Part shown: piece after piece, positions 52,328 through 60,844 of the stretch
Position numbering within the stretch: the first letter of the stretch is position 1
Layout of the letters: every line of letters begins with the position of its first letter
Origin: Aureococcus anophagefferens
Taxonomy: Eukaryota; Sar; Pelagophyceae; Pelagomonadales; Pelagomonadaceae
Assembly: GCF_000186865.1 (NCBI RefSeq)
Contig: NW_008705566.1
Span: forward strand, 1,181,824-1,245,823
DNA: 64,000 nucleotides
Reading direction: 5' to 3'
Notes under the pieces: generated by a model
Seen by the model: the letters and a program-made list of their open reading frames with translations, nothing else
Told to the model about the DNA's origin: nothing
Database searches by the model: none
Translations under genes and position numbers: made by a program

Positions 52328-53996
52328 CTACCCCTCGGCGGCCGCGCGCCCCGCGGCGAAGGCGCGCGTCTGCCCCTCCGCGGCGACGAGCGCGGCGGGG
52401 CTGTGGAGGAGCGCGGCGGCGCGGCGGCTCGCGTCGACCTTGGTCTTCGCGCGCGGCAGCATGGCCGCCCAGTACGCGTCGAGCGCGTCCTCGACGCCGC
52501 GGTTCCGGCGGAGCTCCGCCGGCGCGAGGTCCGTCGCGCCGAGCTCGCGCGCGAGGGCCACGCCGTCGATGAGCGCCTGGTTCGCGCCCTGGGCCTTGAA
52601 GGGCGCCATGGGGTGCGCGGCGTCGCCGACGAAGGCGACGCCGCGGGGCCGCGCGGGCGCGGCGTCGCGGTCGACGATGGGGTAGCCCGTGCAGTCCGCC
52701 GGCGCCGTCGCGCGCACGGCCGCCAGGACCCCCGGCGCCGTCGCGGCCCAGGCCTCGACGATGCCCAGCGCCGCGGCCTTGAGCGCCGCGCCGGACGGCC
52801 GGTCCGGGAGCCGCGGCGGCGCGCCGCCGGCGCCCGTCCGCCAGCTCAGCTGCCACATCGTGCGGTCGTCGTCGTAGGGCATGGCGTAGACCCGCGCGAC
52901 GCCGTCGACGGCCTCGAAGCAGTCGCGCGCGTAGTGGGGGCCGAGCGCACTCGAGTCGCAGAAGCCGAGGACGACGCAGACGCCGAGGTCGCGGAGCGGC
53001 GCGTCGCCTTGGGCCGAGAGCAGGCGCCGCGTCGCGGACCGGATGCCGTCGGCGCCGACGACCACGGCGCAGTCGACCTCGTCGCCGCCGGCGAAGACGA
53101 GCGTGCGCCGCCCCGTCGCCGGGTCCGGCGCGCCGACGGCCTCGAGGCGCGCGCCCCAGCGCACCGTCCCCGCCCGGAGCCGCGACAGGAGGATCGCGCG
53201 GAGCGCGCGCCGCGGCAGGTGCGTCGCCGACGCCGCGGGCGTCGCCCGGCGCGCGGCGGCCCGCGCCGCCGCGCGCTCGCCGTGGACGCCGAGGAGGGCC
53301 CCCGTCCGCGCGTCGAGCGACACGTGGCGGCCCGTCGTCGTCCCCGCGGCGCGCACGGCGTCGAGCGCGCCCAGCGCCTCCAAGGCCTTGCCGCCCTGCT
53401 GCATGGTCAGGCCGTAGCCCGCGGCGCGCTCGTCGGCGTCGCCGTCGCGCTCGAAGACGGCGCAGCCCACGCCCCGGTGCCTGTGTGGAATTCAACCACG
53501 GGTTTGGGTGGTCCTGACCAAACTTTGAAATTCTCGAGCTCGATCACATCGAAGTCGATTCGGCTGATTTTTGCACGAATCGATTGCTCTCGTCGAGTTC
53601 TCGAAGCACAGCCGAAGAGCTAGCGTCGAAACCGTCGCATATGCGCACATTGAAGTCGGGTTGAAGATTTGAATTCCGCACAGCCCGGTGCTGCAGCGCG
53701 ACCGCGACCGCGAGCCCGCCGATGCCGCCGCCGACGACCGCGACGTCCGCGCGCGCGGGAATTTCCGGCGCGCCGGCGACGATGCCCGTGCCGCCGCAGG
53801 CGTCGCACTTGCGGCGCGCCGGCGCCGCCGCGCCGGGCGCCTCGGCGCCGCGCCGCCGCGCCTTGCGCGACCGCGAGAAGACGGCGCCCAGGCCACCGCA
53901 CGCGGCGCAGGCTCTGAACTCGTCGACGCGCGTTGGCGCGAGCGACGCCGCCATGGCAGCCATCAATACGACGCGTGCGACGGAGGAATGGCGCAT
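52328..53996 (-). CDS. FAD-dependent aromatic monooxygenase-like protein with N-terminal zinc-ribbon motifs
   Basis: Exons 53996-53692 and 53480-52328 join across an introner (53481-53691) so that VALQHR runs into GVGCAVFERD. The Rossmann FAD motif is DVAVVGGGIGGLAVAVAL. The second FAD motif (CAVVVGADGIRSATRRLL) and the third (PRGVAFVGDAAHPMAPFKAQGANQALIDG) identify the p-hydroxybenzoate/salicylate hydroxylase class. Before the FAD domain lie two CxxCGGxG motifs (CAACGGLG and CDACGGTG), as in DnaJ-type or plastid BSD2-like zinc fingers, an unusual fusion. The start MRHSSVARVVLMAAMAASLAPT resembles a signal or plastid leader. The substrate is unknown. C-terminal residues after about 480 are Ala-rich. 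Confidence 0.82.
53481..53691 (-). mobile_element. Introner, family A copy 3 (functions as a GC-AG intron, reverse orientation)
   Basis: The element is 53481-53683 (203 bp) with ends CTGTGTGGAATTC / GAATTCCGCACAG. The target duplication CCCGGTGC is perfect (53473-53480 and 53684-53691). On the gene's strand the duplication reads GCACCGGG, so the donor is GC and the acceptor the terminal ACACAG. Relative to its gene the element is inverted compared with copies 1 and 2, yet still forms a precise intron. Confidence 0.95.
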
Positions 53997-54167
53997 GCAG
54001 GCTGCACCATGCGCGAACAACCACGCTTAGCACATCGTCGCAACTATTGTCGCAGCTGCAAGCAGTGCTGCACGGCCTCAACCAACCAACGGCTCAGCAT
54101 TCCTCCCAGCTCGTGCAGGGCTCGTGCAGGGGCTGCAGAGTGTCTTAGAGTCTGCAAGCAGCGAACG

Positions 54168-54500
54168 ATGCCCGGCCGCTTCGCCGTGGGCGAGAAGGTG
54201 TCGTGCGTGCGCGACGGCAATGCCATGGGGAACAAGACCAGCGGGACCATCGTGGCCGTCGAGAAGGGCGTTCGGAACGCAGGGAGGGGGAACTGGCACG
54301 GCGACCTGAGCGTCACCTTCTATTGCATTTTGGACGCGCTCACGTGCAACCTCTTGCAGCCCGACAGCCTGTGGCGCTACTCCGTCAGGTACGACGCGGA
54401 CGGCTGCGAGGAGACGAAGGTGCCCGCGGCGCGGATCTACAGGGGCGCCGCCGCCGCAAAGGAGGGCGCCGCCGCCGCGAGGGCGGGCCCGACCCTGTAG
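54168..54500 (+). CDS. Small Tudor/SH3-like domain protein
   Basis: 110 residues. The chain is a single small beta barrel: FAVGEKVSCVRDGNAMGNKTSGTIVAVEKG, then LWRYSVRYDADGCEETKVPAARIYRG. The pattern (entry strand with a basic-acidic turn, G.I..V, Y.V.YD.G..E..VP..RI) is that of Tudor, Agenet or KOW-like barrels, which bind methylated histone tails or RNA. A short Ala-rich tail follows. It has no signal peptide and is located between two minus-strand genes. Function not assignable. Confidence 0.65.
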   Translation: MPGRFAVGEKVSCVRDGNAMGNKTSGTIVAVEKGVRNAGRGNWHGDLSVTFYCILDALTCNLLQPDSLWRYSVRYDADGCEETKVPAARIYRGAAAAKEGAAAARAGPTL

Positions 54501-54677
54501 CCGCTGGCTCGACGCCGGATGATCACTGTGGCCGCTCCACGACTCGCTCCGCGCGATCGGGATCGATGCGGTATGTGCTGTAAAATATGTGTCGGTGCGA
54601 GGGCGCGGGGCCGGCCGGCGCGCCGGGCCCGGCGGCGGCGGCGGCGCGGCGGCGGTCGCGCGTCCGGCCCGCGGCGC

Positions 54678-55901
54678 CTAGTTCTCGCGCTCGTAGCCGC
54701 CGCGGTCGCCGAAGGACGGCGGGAGGCCCTCGGGCGAGAGGACGAACTGCCAGAGGTGGATGGAGCGCGCGGCGAAGCCCGCGGCGGAGCCCGTGAGGTA
54801 GTAGTCCCACATGCGCCAGAAGCGGTCGTCGTACTTGTCCTTGGGCAGGTCGCCGCGCGCCGCGAAGGACTTCTCGCGCCAGGCGAGGCACGTGCGCATG
54901 TAGTCCACGCCGAAGTTGTGCCAGTCCTCGAGCTTCCAGCCGTCGCCGATGCAGCCCGGCTGGAAGAAGGGCTGCGGGCCCGGGATGCACGCGCCCGGGA
55001 AGACGTACTTGTCGAACCAGGGGTCCTGGTTGCGGTCGTCGACGGAGTTGCCGATGGTGTGGAGCAGGAAGAGGCCCTCGGGCTTGATGACCTGCTTCGT
55101 CTTCCGGAAGAAGTTGGGGAAGTTCACGGGGCCGACGTGCTCCATCATGCCCACGGACACGATGCGGTCGAACTTGTCGCACTTCTCCGCGATGAGCTTG
55201 TCCAGGAAGTCGCGGTAGTCCATGAGCACCAGCGTCTTGTTCTCGTGGTTGAAGTGCTGCTTCGAGTAGACCAAATGCTCCTCGCTGAGGTCGCAGCACG
55301 TCATCTTCACGCCGAAATGCGTGCAGAGGTAGTACGACAGGCCGCCGAAGCCCGCGCCGAGCTCGAGCACGCGCATGCCCGGCTCGAGCTTCAGCTTGCG
55401 CCCGATGAGGTCCAGCTTCTGGAGCTGGGCCGTCTCGAGCGCGTCCGGCACGTCGCGCCAGTACGCGCACGTGTACTGCATGTGGGAGCAGAGCATCTTC
55501 TCGTAGATGTCGTTGCCGAGGTCGTAGTGCATCTTCGCGACCTTGGTGGAGCGGAAGATGGACTGGGGGTTGATCCAGCCGAGGTTGGCGCTCAGGAACT
55601 GGAAGAACTTGAAGACGGCCTGGAGCCTGCCCTCGAGCGAGCCCGCCTTGATGGCGCCCGTGAGCACGTCCATGAGGCTCGTCGCCGGCGTCCAGTCGCC
55701 GTCCATGTAGGCCTCGCCGAAGGCGAGGGAGCCCTTGGTGATGACGCGCGTGTAGAGCCGGTCGTCGTGCACGATGATGGCGTTGCCCGGCAGCGCGTCC
55801 GTCTTCTTGTAGTCGGCGACGTCGACGCAGTCGAGGTTCGCGACGGCGAGCACGACCTTCTTGATGATCGGCTTGATCAGCGTGCCGATCTTCGTCTCCA
55901 T
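54678..55901 (-). CDS. Cyclopropane-fatty-acyl-phospholipid synthase-like methyltransferase
   Basis: 407 residues, one exon, start MEMETKIG-like METKIGTLIKPII. The N-terminal lipid-handling region (GSLAFGEAYMDGDWTPATSLMDVL) is characteristic of CFA synthases. Then come HYDLGNDIYEKMLCSHMQYTCAYW, the SAM motif MRVLELGAGFGGLSYYL and RIVSVGMMEHVGPVNFPNFF. The C-terminal signature FVFPGACIPGPQPFF follows as YVFPGACIPGPQPF. In bacteria the enzyme adds a methylene bridge to unsaturated phospholipid acyl chains; algal homologues may make cyclopropane or methylated lipids. No presequence is obvious. The family is clear, the exact product is not. Confidence 0.88.
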   Translation of the reverse strand: METKIGTLIKPIIKKVVLAVANLDCVDVADYKKTDALPGNAIIVHDDRLYTRVITKGSLAFGEAYMDGDWTPATSLMDVLTGAIKAGSLEGRLQAVFKFFQFLSANLGWINPQSIFRSTKVAKMHYDLGNDIYEKMLCSHMQYTCAYWRDVPDALETAQLQKLDLIGRKLKLEPGMRVLELGAGFGGLSYYLCTHFGVKMTCCDLSEEHLVYSKQHFNHENKTLVLMDYRDFLDKLIAEKCDKFDRIVSVGMMEHVGPVNFPNFFRKTKQVIKPEGLFLLHTIGNSVDDRNQDPWFDKYVFPGACIPGPQPFFQPGCIGDGWKLEDWHNFGVDYMRTCLAWREKSFAARGDLPKDKYDDRFWRMWDYYLTGSAAGFAARSIHLWQFVLSPEGLPPSFGDRGGYEREN

Positions 55902-56120
55902 GGTGGCGGAGCGCGCGGCGACGGCGGGGGCGCTGCGGGCAGCCTCGCGGTCAGACGCGCGCGATCGTCGCGTGAACGATTGGGCAAGCGCTGTGGGCAG
56001 CCCACGCGATTTTTGGCGTCGTTCAACAACGGTACTTCGCTAATAAATGCCACTTCGAAGGCTGCCGCGCCTGTACTTACAGGTAAGAGCCGCACGCTAC
56101 TCGCGCTGCCATCTCGTAGT

Positions 56121-57020
56121 ATGAGCTCCTTCGTGGAACCGCGCGGCGTGCTCGTCGTGCTCATGGGCCTGCCGGCGGTGGGCAAGTCGACGGTCGCGCG
56201 CGGCGTCGCGGCGGCGGCGGACGACTCCGTGCGCGTCGACGTCGTGCGCTTCGACGACGACCTCGAGGCGCGCGGCGCCGTCGCCGAGGCCTTCGACGCC
56301 GAGCAGTGGCGCGCGAGCCGCGCGGCGTCGCTCGCGCGCGTGCGGTCGCTGCTCGAGGCCGCGGGCGGCGGCGTCGACCGCGTCGTCGTCGCGGACGACA
56401 ACTGCGAGTACCGGTCCATGCGGCGCGAGCTCTTCGTCGCCGCGCGGGACCGCGGCTGGGCCTTCGCCGTCGTCCACGTCGCCGGCGCGAGCGACGTCTG
56501 CGAGCGGCGCAACGCCGCGCGGCCGGACCGCGAGCGCGTGCCCGCGGCGACGATCGCGGCGATGGCCGCGCGGCTCGAGCCGCCGGACCCCGCGGCGGGC
56601 TGGGAGCGCTTCGCGCGCACGCTGGCCTCCGGCGACGACCCGGCGCTCGTCCTCGCCCTCGCGGCGGCGGCCCGCGCCGCCGGCGCGCCGGAGAGGCCCG
56701 AGGATCCCGAGGTCGCGGCCGCGCGGCTCGCGGCGGCGCGCGGCGCGACGGCGCGGAGCGACGCGCACGCGCTCGACCTGCGCCTCCGCGCCTGCGTCGG
56801 CGCCGTCGCCGCGCGCGCCGGGCCGGGCCTCGCGACGAAGGGGCACCGGGCCGCGCTCGGGGCCGCGCTCGCGAAGGCGCGCAAGGCCGCGGGCGCCGCG
56901 GCGGACCCGCTCCCGGCCTTCCGCGACGACGCGCTCCGGCGCCTCGAGGGCGCGGCGCCGCCCTTCGACGCCGCGGCCCTCGCGCGCGTGCGCGCGGCGC
57001 TGGACGCCGCGATCACCTAG
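56121..57020 (+). CDS. PSTK: PSTK-like kinase (L-seryl-tRNA(Sec) kinase family)
   Basis: PSTK phosphorylates Ser-tRNA(Sec), the first committed step of selenocysteine synthesis in eukaryotes. The 299-residue frame has a P-loop (LMGLPAVGKSTVARG), an acidic Walker-B-like turn (VVRFDDD) and the family block VVVADDNCEYRSMRRELFVAARDRGW. CERRNAARPDRERVPAATIAAMAARLEPPDPAAGWERF follows; the RN..R...V....I..M..R.E.P....WE pattern is what marks PSTK and the related KTI12. The C-terminal half is helical and Ala-rich. KTI12 is the main alternative, but the tail length and DDN-YRSMR block favour PSTK. It lies 4 kb from the Sec-GPx gene. Confidence 0.72.
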   Translation: MSSFVEPRGVLVVLMGLPAVGKSTVARGVAAAADDSVRVDVVRFDDDLEARGAVAEAFDAEQWRASRAASLARVRSLLEAAGGGVDRVVVADDNCEYRSMRRELFVAARDRGWAFAVVHVAGASDVCERRNAARPDRERVPAATIAAMAARLEPPDPAAGWERFARTLASGDDPALVLALAAAARAAGAPERPEDPEVAAARLAAARGATARSDAHALDLRLRACVGAVAARAGPGLATKGHRAALGAALAKARKAAGAAADPLPAFRDDALRRLEGAAPPFDAAALARVRAALDAAIT

Positions 57021-57033
57021 CTAGAGAACCGAG

Positions 57034-57687
57034 CTAGAAATCGTCGAGCCAGAGCCGCGCGTCGAGGGGCCGGCCGCGCGCGTCGAGCGCGTCGGCGATG
57101 GCCTCGCGCAGCGCGACGTCGGGCAGCGAGACGACGAGGTCCGCGACGTCGCCGACGGCGAGAATCGCGTCCGCGGCGTCGAGCCACGCGTCCGGCGACA
57201 GGGAGCGCCGCCGCGCGGCCCGCGACGCCCGTTTGAGCGCGTCGAACCGCGCTTCGTCGAGCGCGTCGCCGATCCTCGCGACGGTCGCCGCCGCCGCGGC
57301 CTTGCGGCGCGCGGTCCAGGCGTCGCGCTCGGCGACGACGTCGCCGTAGCGCGTGTCCGGCGTGAAGCCCGAGCCGAAGATGCGGTCGACGCGCCGCTCC
57401 CGGTGCCAGACGAGCCGGTCGCCGTAGGAGACGAACGCGAAGCGGTGCTGCGGCAGCGCCTTGACGAGGAGCCGCTCGGTGCCGTTGATCTTGCCGTTGG
57501 CGTCGCCCCAGCGGCATCCCTCCTTCACCGGCGCCTGAGCTTCGCGGTAGAAGAACTCGAACGCGTCGCTGTCGATGCCGTAGTCGAACTCCATGCGCTG
57601 CAGCACGTCCTTCATCGGCCGCAGCGATGGCGCGGTGAGGCTGGTGGTGGTCGCCAAGACTGCTGCGACGAGGAAGTGCCGGTGCAT
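57034..57687 (-). CDS. Signal-peptide-bearing protein of unknown function
   Basis: 217 residues. The leader MHRHFLVAAVLATTTSLTAPSLRP is a signal peptide; TSLTAPS could act as a weak plastid box. The mature part has two blocks: MEFDYGIDSDAFEFFYREAQAPVKEG with RLLVKALPQHRFAFVSYGDRLVWHRERRVDRIFGSGFTPDTRYGDV, then an all-helical C-terminus ending RPLDARLWLDDF. I do not recognise a family. Its stop converges 13 bp from the PSTK-like gene's stop and its start diverges from the S28 peptidase. Confidence 0.65.
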   Translation of the reverse strand: MHRHFLVAAVLATTTSLTAPSLRPMKDVLQRMEFDYGIDSDAFEFFYREAQAPVKEGCRWGDANGKINGTERLLVKALPQHRFAFVSYGDRLVWHRERRVDRIFGSGFTPDTRYGDVVAERDAWTARRKAAAAATVARIGDALDEARFDALKRASRAARRRSLSPDAWLDAADAILAVGDVADLVVSLPDVALREAIADALDARGRPLDARLWLDDF

Positions 57688-57914
57688 GGTGATTGCCTCT
57701 GTGCGGCGACTGCTGCGTGCTTTCTTATGCGCGTCTTGCGACGATACTGCGTTGCTTTACGCGAAATACCTGCGAACCATGCTGCGCGCGCCGCTCGGAG
57801 CACTGCGCGCGAGCACCTTGAGGCGTGTTTGACTCAACTTGAGGCCGATATGTCGCCAAATGCCGCAAGAGCCCTCGAACTCTCACTCGCGCGCGCCGTC
57901 GAGCGCCTGCACCG

Positions 57915-59831
57915 ATGTTCGCCTCCTGGCTCCTCGCCGCCCTCGCGGCCACGACGCACGCCCGCGTCGCGTCCCTCCACCGCCGCGCGTCGAAGCTCAC
58001 GGCGGCGCGCTCGCCGCTGGGCGCCGAGGTGGCGCTGCCGTCGTCGGAGAACTGCACCTGGCGCGTGTTCAACCAGACGCTGGACCACTTCGCCGTCGGC
58101 TCGAATCCCGCCCGCTTCGGCCAGCGGCTCTGCCTCTACGACGGCTTCGTCACGGGCGCGGCGCCGCGCATGGTCTGGTTCTACACGGGCAACGAGTCGC
58201 CCGTCGAGGAATACGTCAACAACACGGGCCTCATGTGGGAGACGGGCGCGGAGCTCGGCGCGCTGCTCGTCTGGGCCGAGCACCGCTACGAGGGCGGGTC
58301 CGTGCCCGCGTGCGCCGGGCTCCGCGACTGCCTGGCCTACGCGTCCGTCGAGCAGGCCCTCGCGGACTACGCGGTCGTGATCGACGCGCTCCGGGCCGAG
58401 GTCGGCGACGTGCCCTTCGTGGCCGTCGGCGGCTCCTACGGCGGCATGCTGTCGTCGTGGTTCCGGTTCAAGTACCCGACGGCCGTCGTCGGCGCCATCG
58501 CGGGCTCCGCGCCCGTCTGGGGCTTCCCGCTCGACGCGCCGCCGCTCGACGGCTCCGCGGTCGCGATATCGCGCGGCGCGGGCTTCGCCGGCGGCCTCCC
58601 CGACGACAGGTGCGCGTCGAACCTCCGCGCGGCCTGGCCCGTGCTCGAGGACTTCGCGAGGACGGCGTCGCCCGCGGCGGACGGCACGACGGCGCTCGAG
58701 GCCGTCGCCGCGGCCTTCGACCTCTGCGAGCCGCTCGCGTCGCCCGACGACGTCGCGGAGCTCGTGCAGTCCGTCCAGGGCGTCTTCTTCGACCTCGCGG
58801 AGGCCAACTACCCGTTTCTTGTCGGCGTCCCGACACTTTCGAGGGCACCGATCGTCCCCTCAGGTTCCCGTCGACGTACATCACGAGCGCGGTGGGGCCG
58901 GGCGAGTACCCGCTGCCCGCGTGGCCCATGCGCGCGGCCTGCGCGACGCTCGAGAAGAGCGACGCGCTGACGCTGACCGTCGGCGAGCCCGCGACGAATT
59001 TTACCGTGGCCGCGGGGACCCTCCGCTGGGACGTGGCCTACGACGGCGTCGCCGCCGCGGCGCCCTACTCCGTCGACGACGCGAAGGCCGCGGGCGTGCT
59101 CGGCGTCTTCCGGGGCGTCCGGGACGCCTGGGCGACGTGGTGCAACGCGCGACGCCGCGTCTTCCGCGCTTCCGAAGCGCTCGTCGAACTCGCCGTCGCA
59201 GGTCACGGGCACGAAGACGTGCCTCCCCCTCGGCGGCTGCGCGACGGGCCGGCGGAGGCGGCTGGCGGCCGCGACGCGGACCCGGGGCACGTGCGCGCGG
59301 CCCTACGACGGCGGCTCCTGGGACCCCGTGTGCTGCAACGACGACCTGAACCTCGTCAACTACCTCGTCCAGGGCGTCGGCCGCGACTTCTACTGGCCGC
59401 CGAACGTCGCGGCCGGCGCGACGCTCGAGGACCTCATCGGGCCCCTTGGGGTCCGGGACGCGGGCTGCTCCGCGGGCCCGGGCCTCTACGGGTACCCGCC
59501 GACGTCCGACCCCTGGTCCACCTGGCTCCACAGCTACTTCGGGGGCCGGGGCGGCGCCCTCGCGACGTCGAACGTCGTCTTCTCCAACGGCCTGCTCGAC
59601 CCCTGGAGCGCCGCGGGCGTCTACGCGGACGACGCGCCGCTCCGGCCGGGGCCCTACGTCGGCCCCCTCGCGCGGAACGTGTCCGCGGCGGACGACGTCA
59701 CGGCGCTGATCATCCCGCTCGGCGCGCACCATCTGGACCTGATGTTCATGGACGACGACGACCCGCCCTGCGCGCGCTTCGCGCGCGAGTTCGAGGTCGC
59801 CGCGGTGCGGCGCTGGACGGGCCTCGCCTAG
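57915..59831 (+). CDS. Serine carboxypeptidase S28 family peptidase (PRCP/DPP7-like)
   Basis: Exons 57915-58813, 58864-59158 and 59202-59831, with short GT-AG introns of 50 and 43 bp. The splices restore NYPFPSTYITSAVGPG and ATWCNARRRVTGTKTC. The signal peptide is MFASWLLAALAATTHA. The S28 order is clear: FNQTLDHFAVGSNPARFGQRL, FYTGNESPVEEYVNNTGLMWE, EHRYEGGSVP, the nucleophile VAVGGSYGGMLSSWFRFKYP, VVFSNGLLDPWSAAGV (Asp) and IPLGAHHLDLMF (His). Family members cleave after proline from polypeptide ends in lysosomes or outside the cell. Several glycosylation sites fit secretion. Confidence 0.9.
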
Positions 59832-59902
59832 GCGTTTTTATGCGCTCAACTCAACTTGTTCGCATATCCCGCCGCGGCCGCCTTGGGTCGGAGCAGCTAC
59901 TA

Positions 59903-60844
59903 CTAGCGAAAAATGCTATAGCCCGCGGCCTCGTAGCGGCGCCGGTGCGCGTCCTCGGCCGCGCGGACGCGCTCCTCGAGGAGCGCCGCGAGGTGGGGGA
60001 AGCGGGCGTCCGCCGCGGCGTCCGCGGCGGAGCGGCCCGTCGCGTCGCGGACGAGCAGGTTCGACGGGTCTACGACGCCGAGGATCCACTCAACCATTTC
60101 AAAATGCCCCTTGGCCGCGGCCTTGTTCAGGGGCGTGTGGCCGACGGCGTTGGGCGCGGCGAAGTCGGCGCCGCGGCCGTGGAGGAACCGCGCCGTCGCG
60201 ACGTCGCCGCCCGCGCCGCACCAGTGCGCCGCCGTGCACCCCGTCCTCGGGCTCCGCGCCGCCGTCGACGCGCCGCGGTCGACGAGGTACGCCGCCGCCG
60301 CCGCGCGCCCGTGGAACGCCGCCCACATGAGCGGCGTCTGCCCGTCGCCCGTCTCCGCGTCGACGCGCGCGCCGCGCGCGCGGAGGAGCTCGAGGCACGA
60401 AACGTCGCCGCCGCGCGCCGCGAAGTGGAGCGGCGTGCGCCCGCGCTTCGACGCCTTGCCCGTCGCCGGCGCCGCCGCCGCGTCGCAGCCCGCCCGCAGG
60501 AGGAACGCCAGCGCGTCGGCGTGGCCGCCGCCCGCCGCGCGGTGCGCGCACCCGCACCCGTTGCGGTCGACGACCGCCGCGAGGTCGCCGCCGCCGCGCG
60601 CGAACTCCTCGAGCCGCGTGAGGTTGCCCGCGCCCGCGGCGCGCAGCACGCTCGTGGGGTCGCTGAGCGTGTCGACGACGCGCGCCGCCGCGCGCCGCGG
60701 CGTCCGCAGGTCGACGAGCTTCGGCGGCGCGCGGCGCGCGGGCGCGACTCCGGCGCGCGGCGGGGCGATCGTACTGAGTCCGCTGACAGCTGCGAGGAGC
60801 CCGAGGAGCACAGCCATTTGTCGCTGTCTTCGGACCATCATCAT
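59903..60844 (-). CDS. Ankyrin-repeat protein with signal/plastid leader
   Basis: About 313 residues. The leader (MAVLLGLLAAVSGLSTIAPPRAG) is a signal peptide with an STIAPP stretch near a possible plastid box. Six ankyrin units follow: DRNGCGCAHRAAGGGHADALAFLL, GRTPLHFAARGGDVSCLELLRARGA, GQTPLMWAAFHGRAAAAAYLVDRGA, GCTAAHWCGAGGDVATARFLHGRGA and GHTPLNKAAAKGHFEMVEWIL, plus a degenerate last unit. The end is a charged helix (VRAAEDAHRRRYEAAGY). The first ATG cluster (60844) and ATG 60817 are both possible starts. It is probably a protein-interaction scaffold in the organelle. Confidence 0.78.
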   Translation of the reverse strand: MMMVRRQRQMAVLLGLLAAVSGLSTIAPPRAGVAPARRAPPKLVDLRTPRRAAARVVDTLSDPTSVLRAAGAGNLTRLEEFARGGGDLAAVVDRNGCGCAHRAAGGGHADALAFLLRAGCDAAAAPATGKASKRGRTPLHFAARGGDVSCLELLRARGARVDAETGDGQTPLMWAAFHGRAAAAAYLVDRGASTAARSPRTGCTAAHWCGAGGDVATARFLHGRGADFAAPNAVGHTPLNKAAAKGHFEMVEWILGVVDPSNLLVRDATGRSAADAAADARFPHLAALLEERVRAAEDAHRRRYEAAGYSIFR

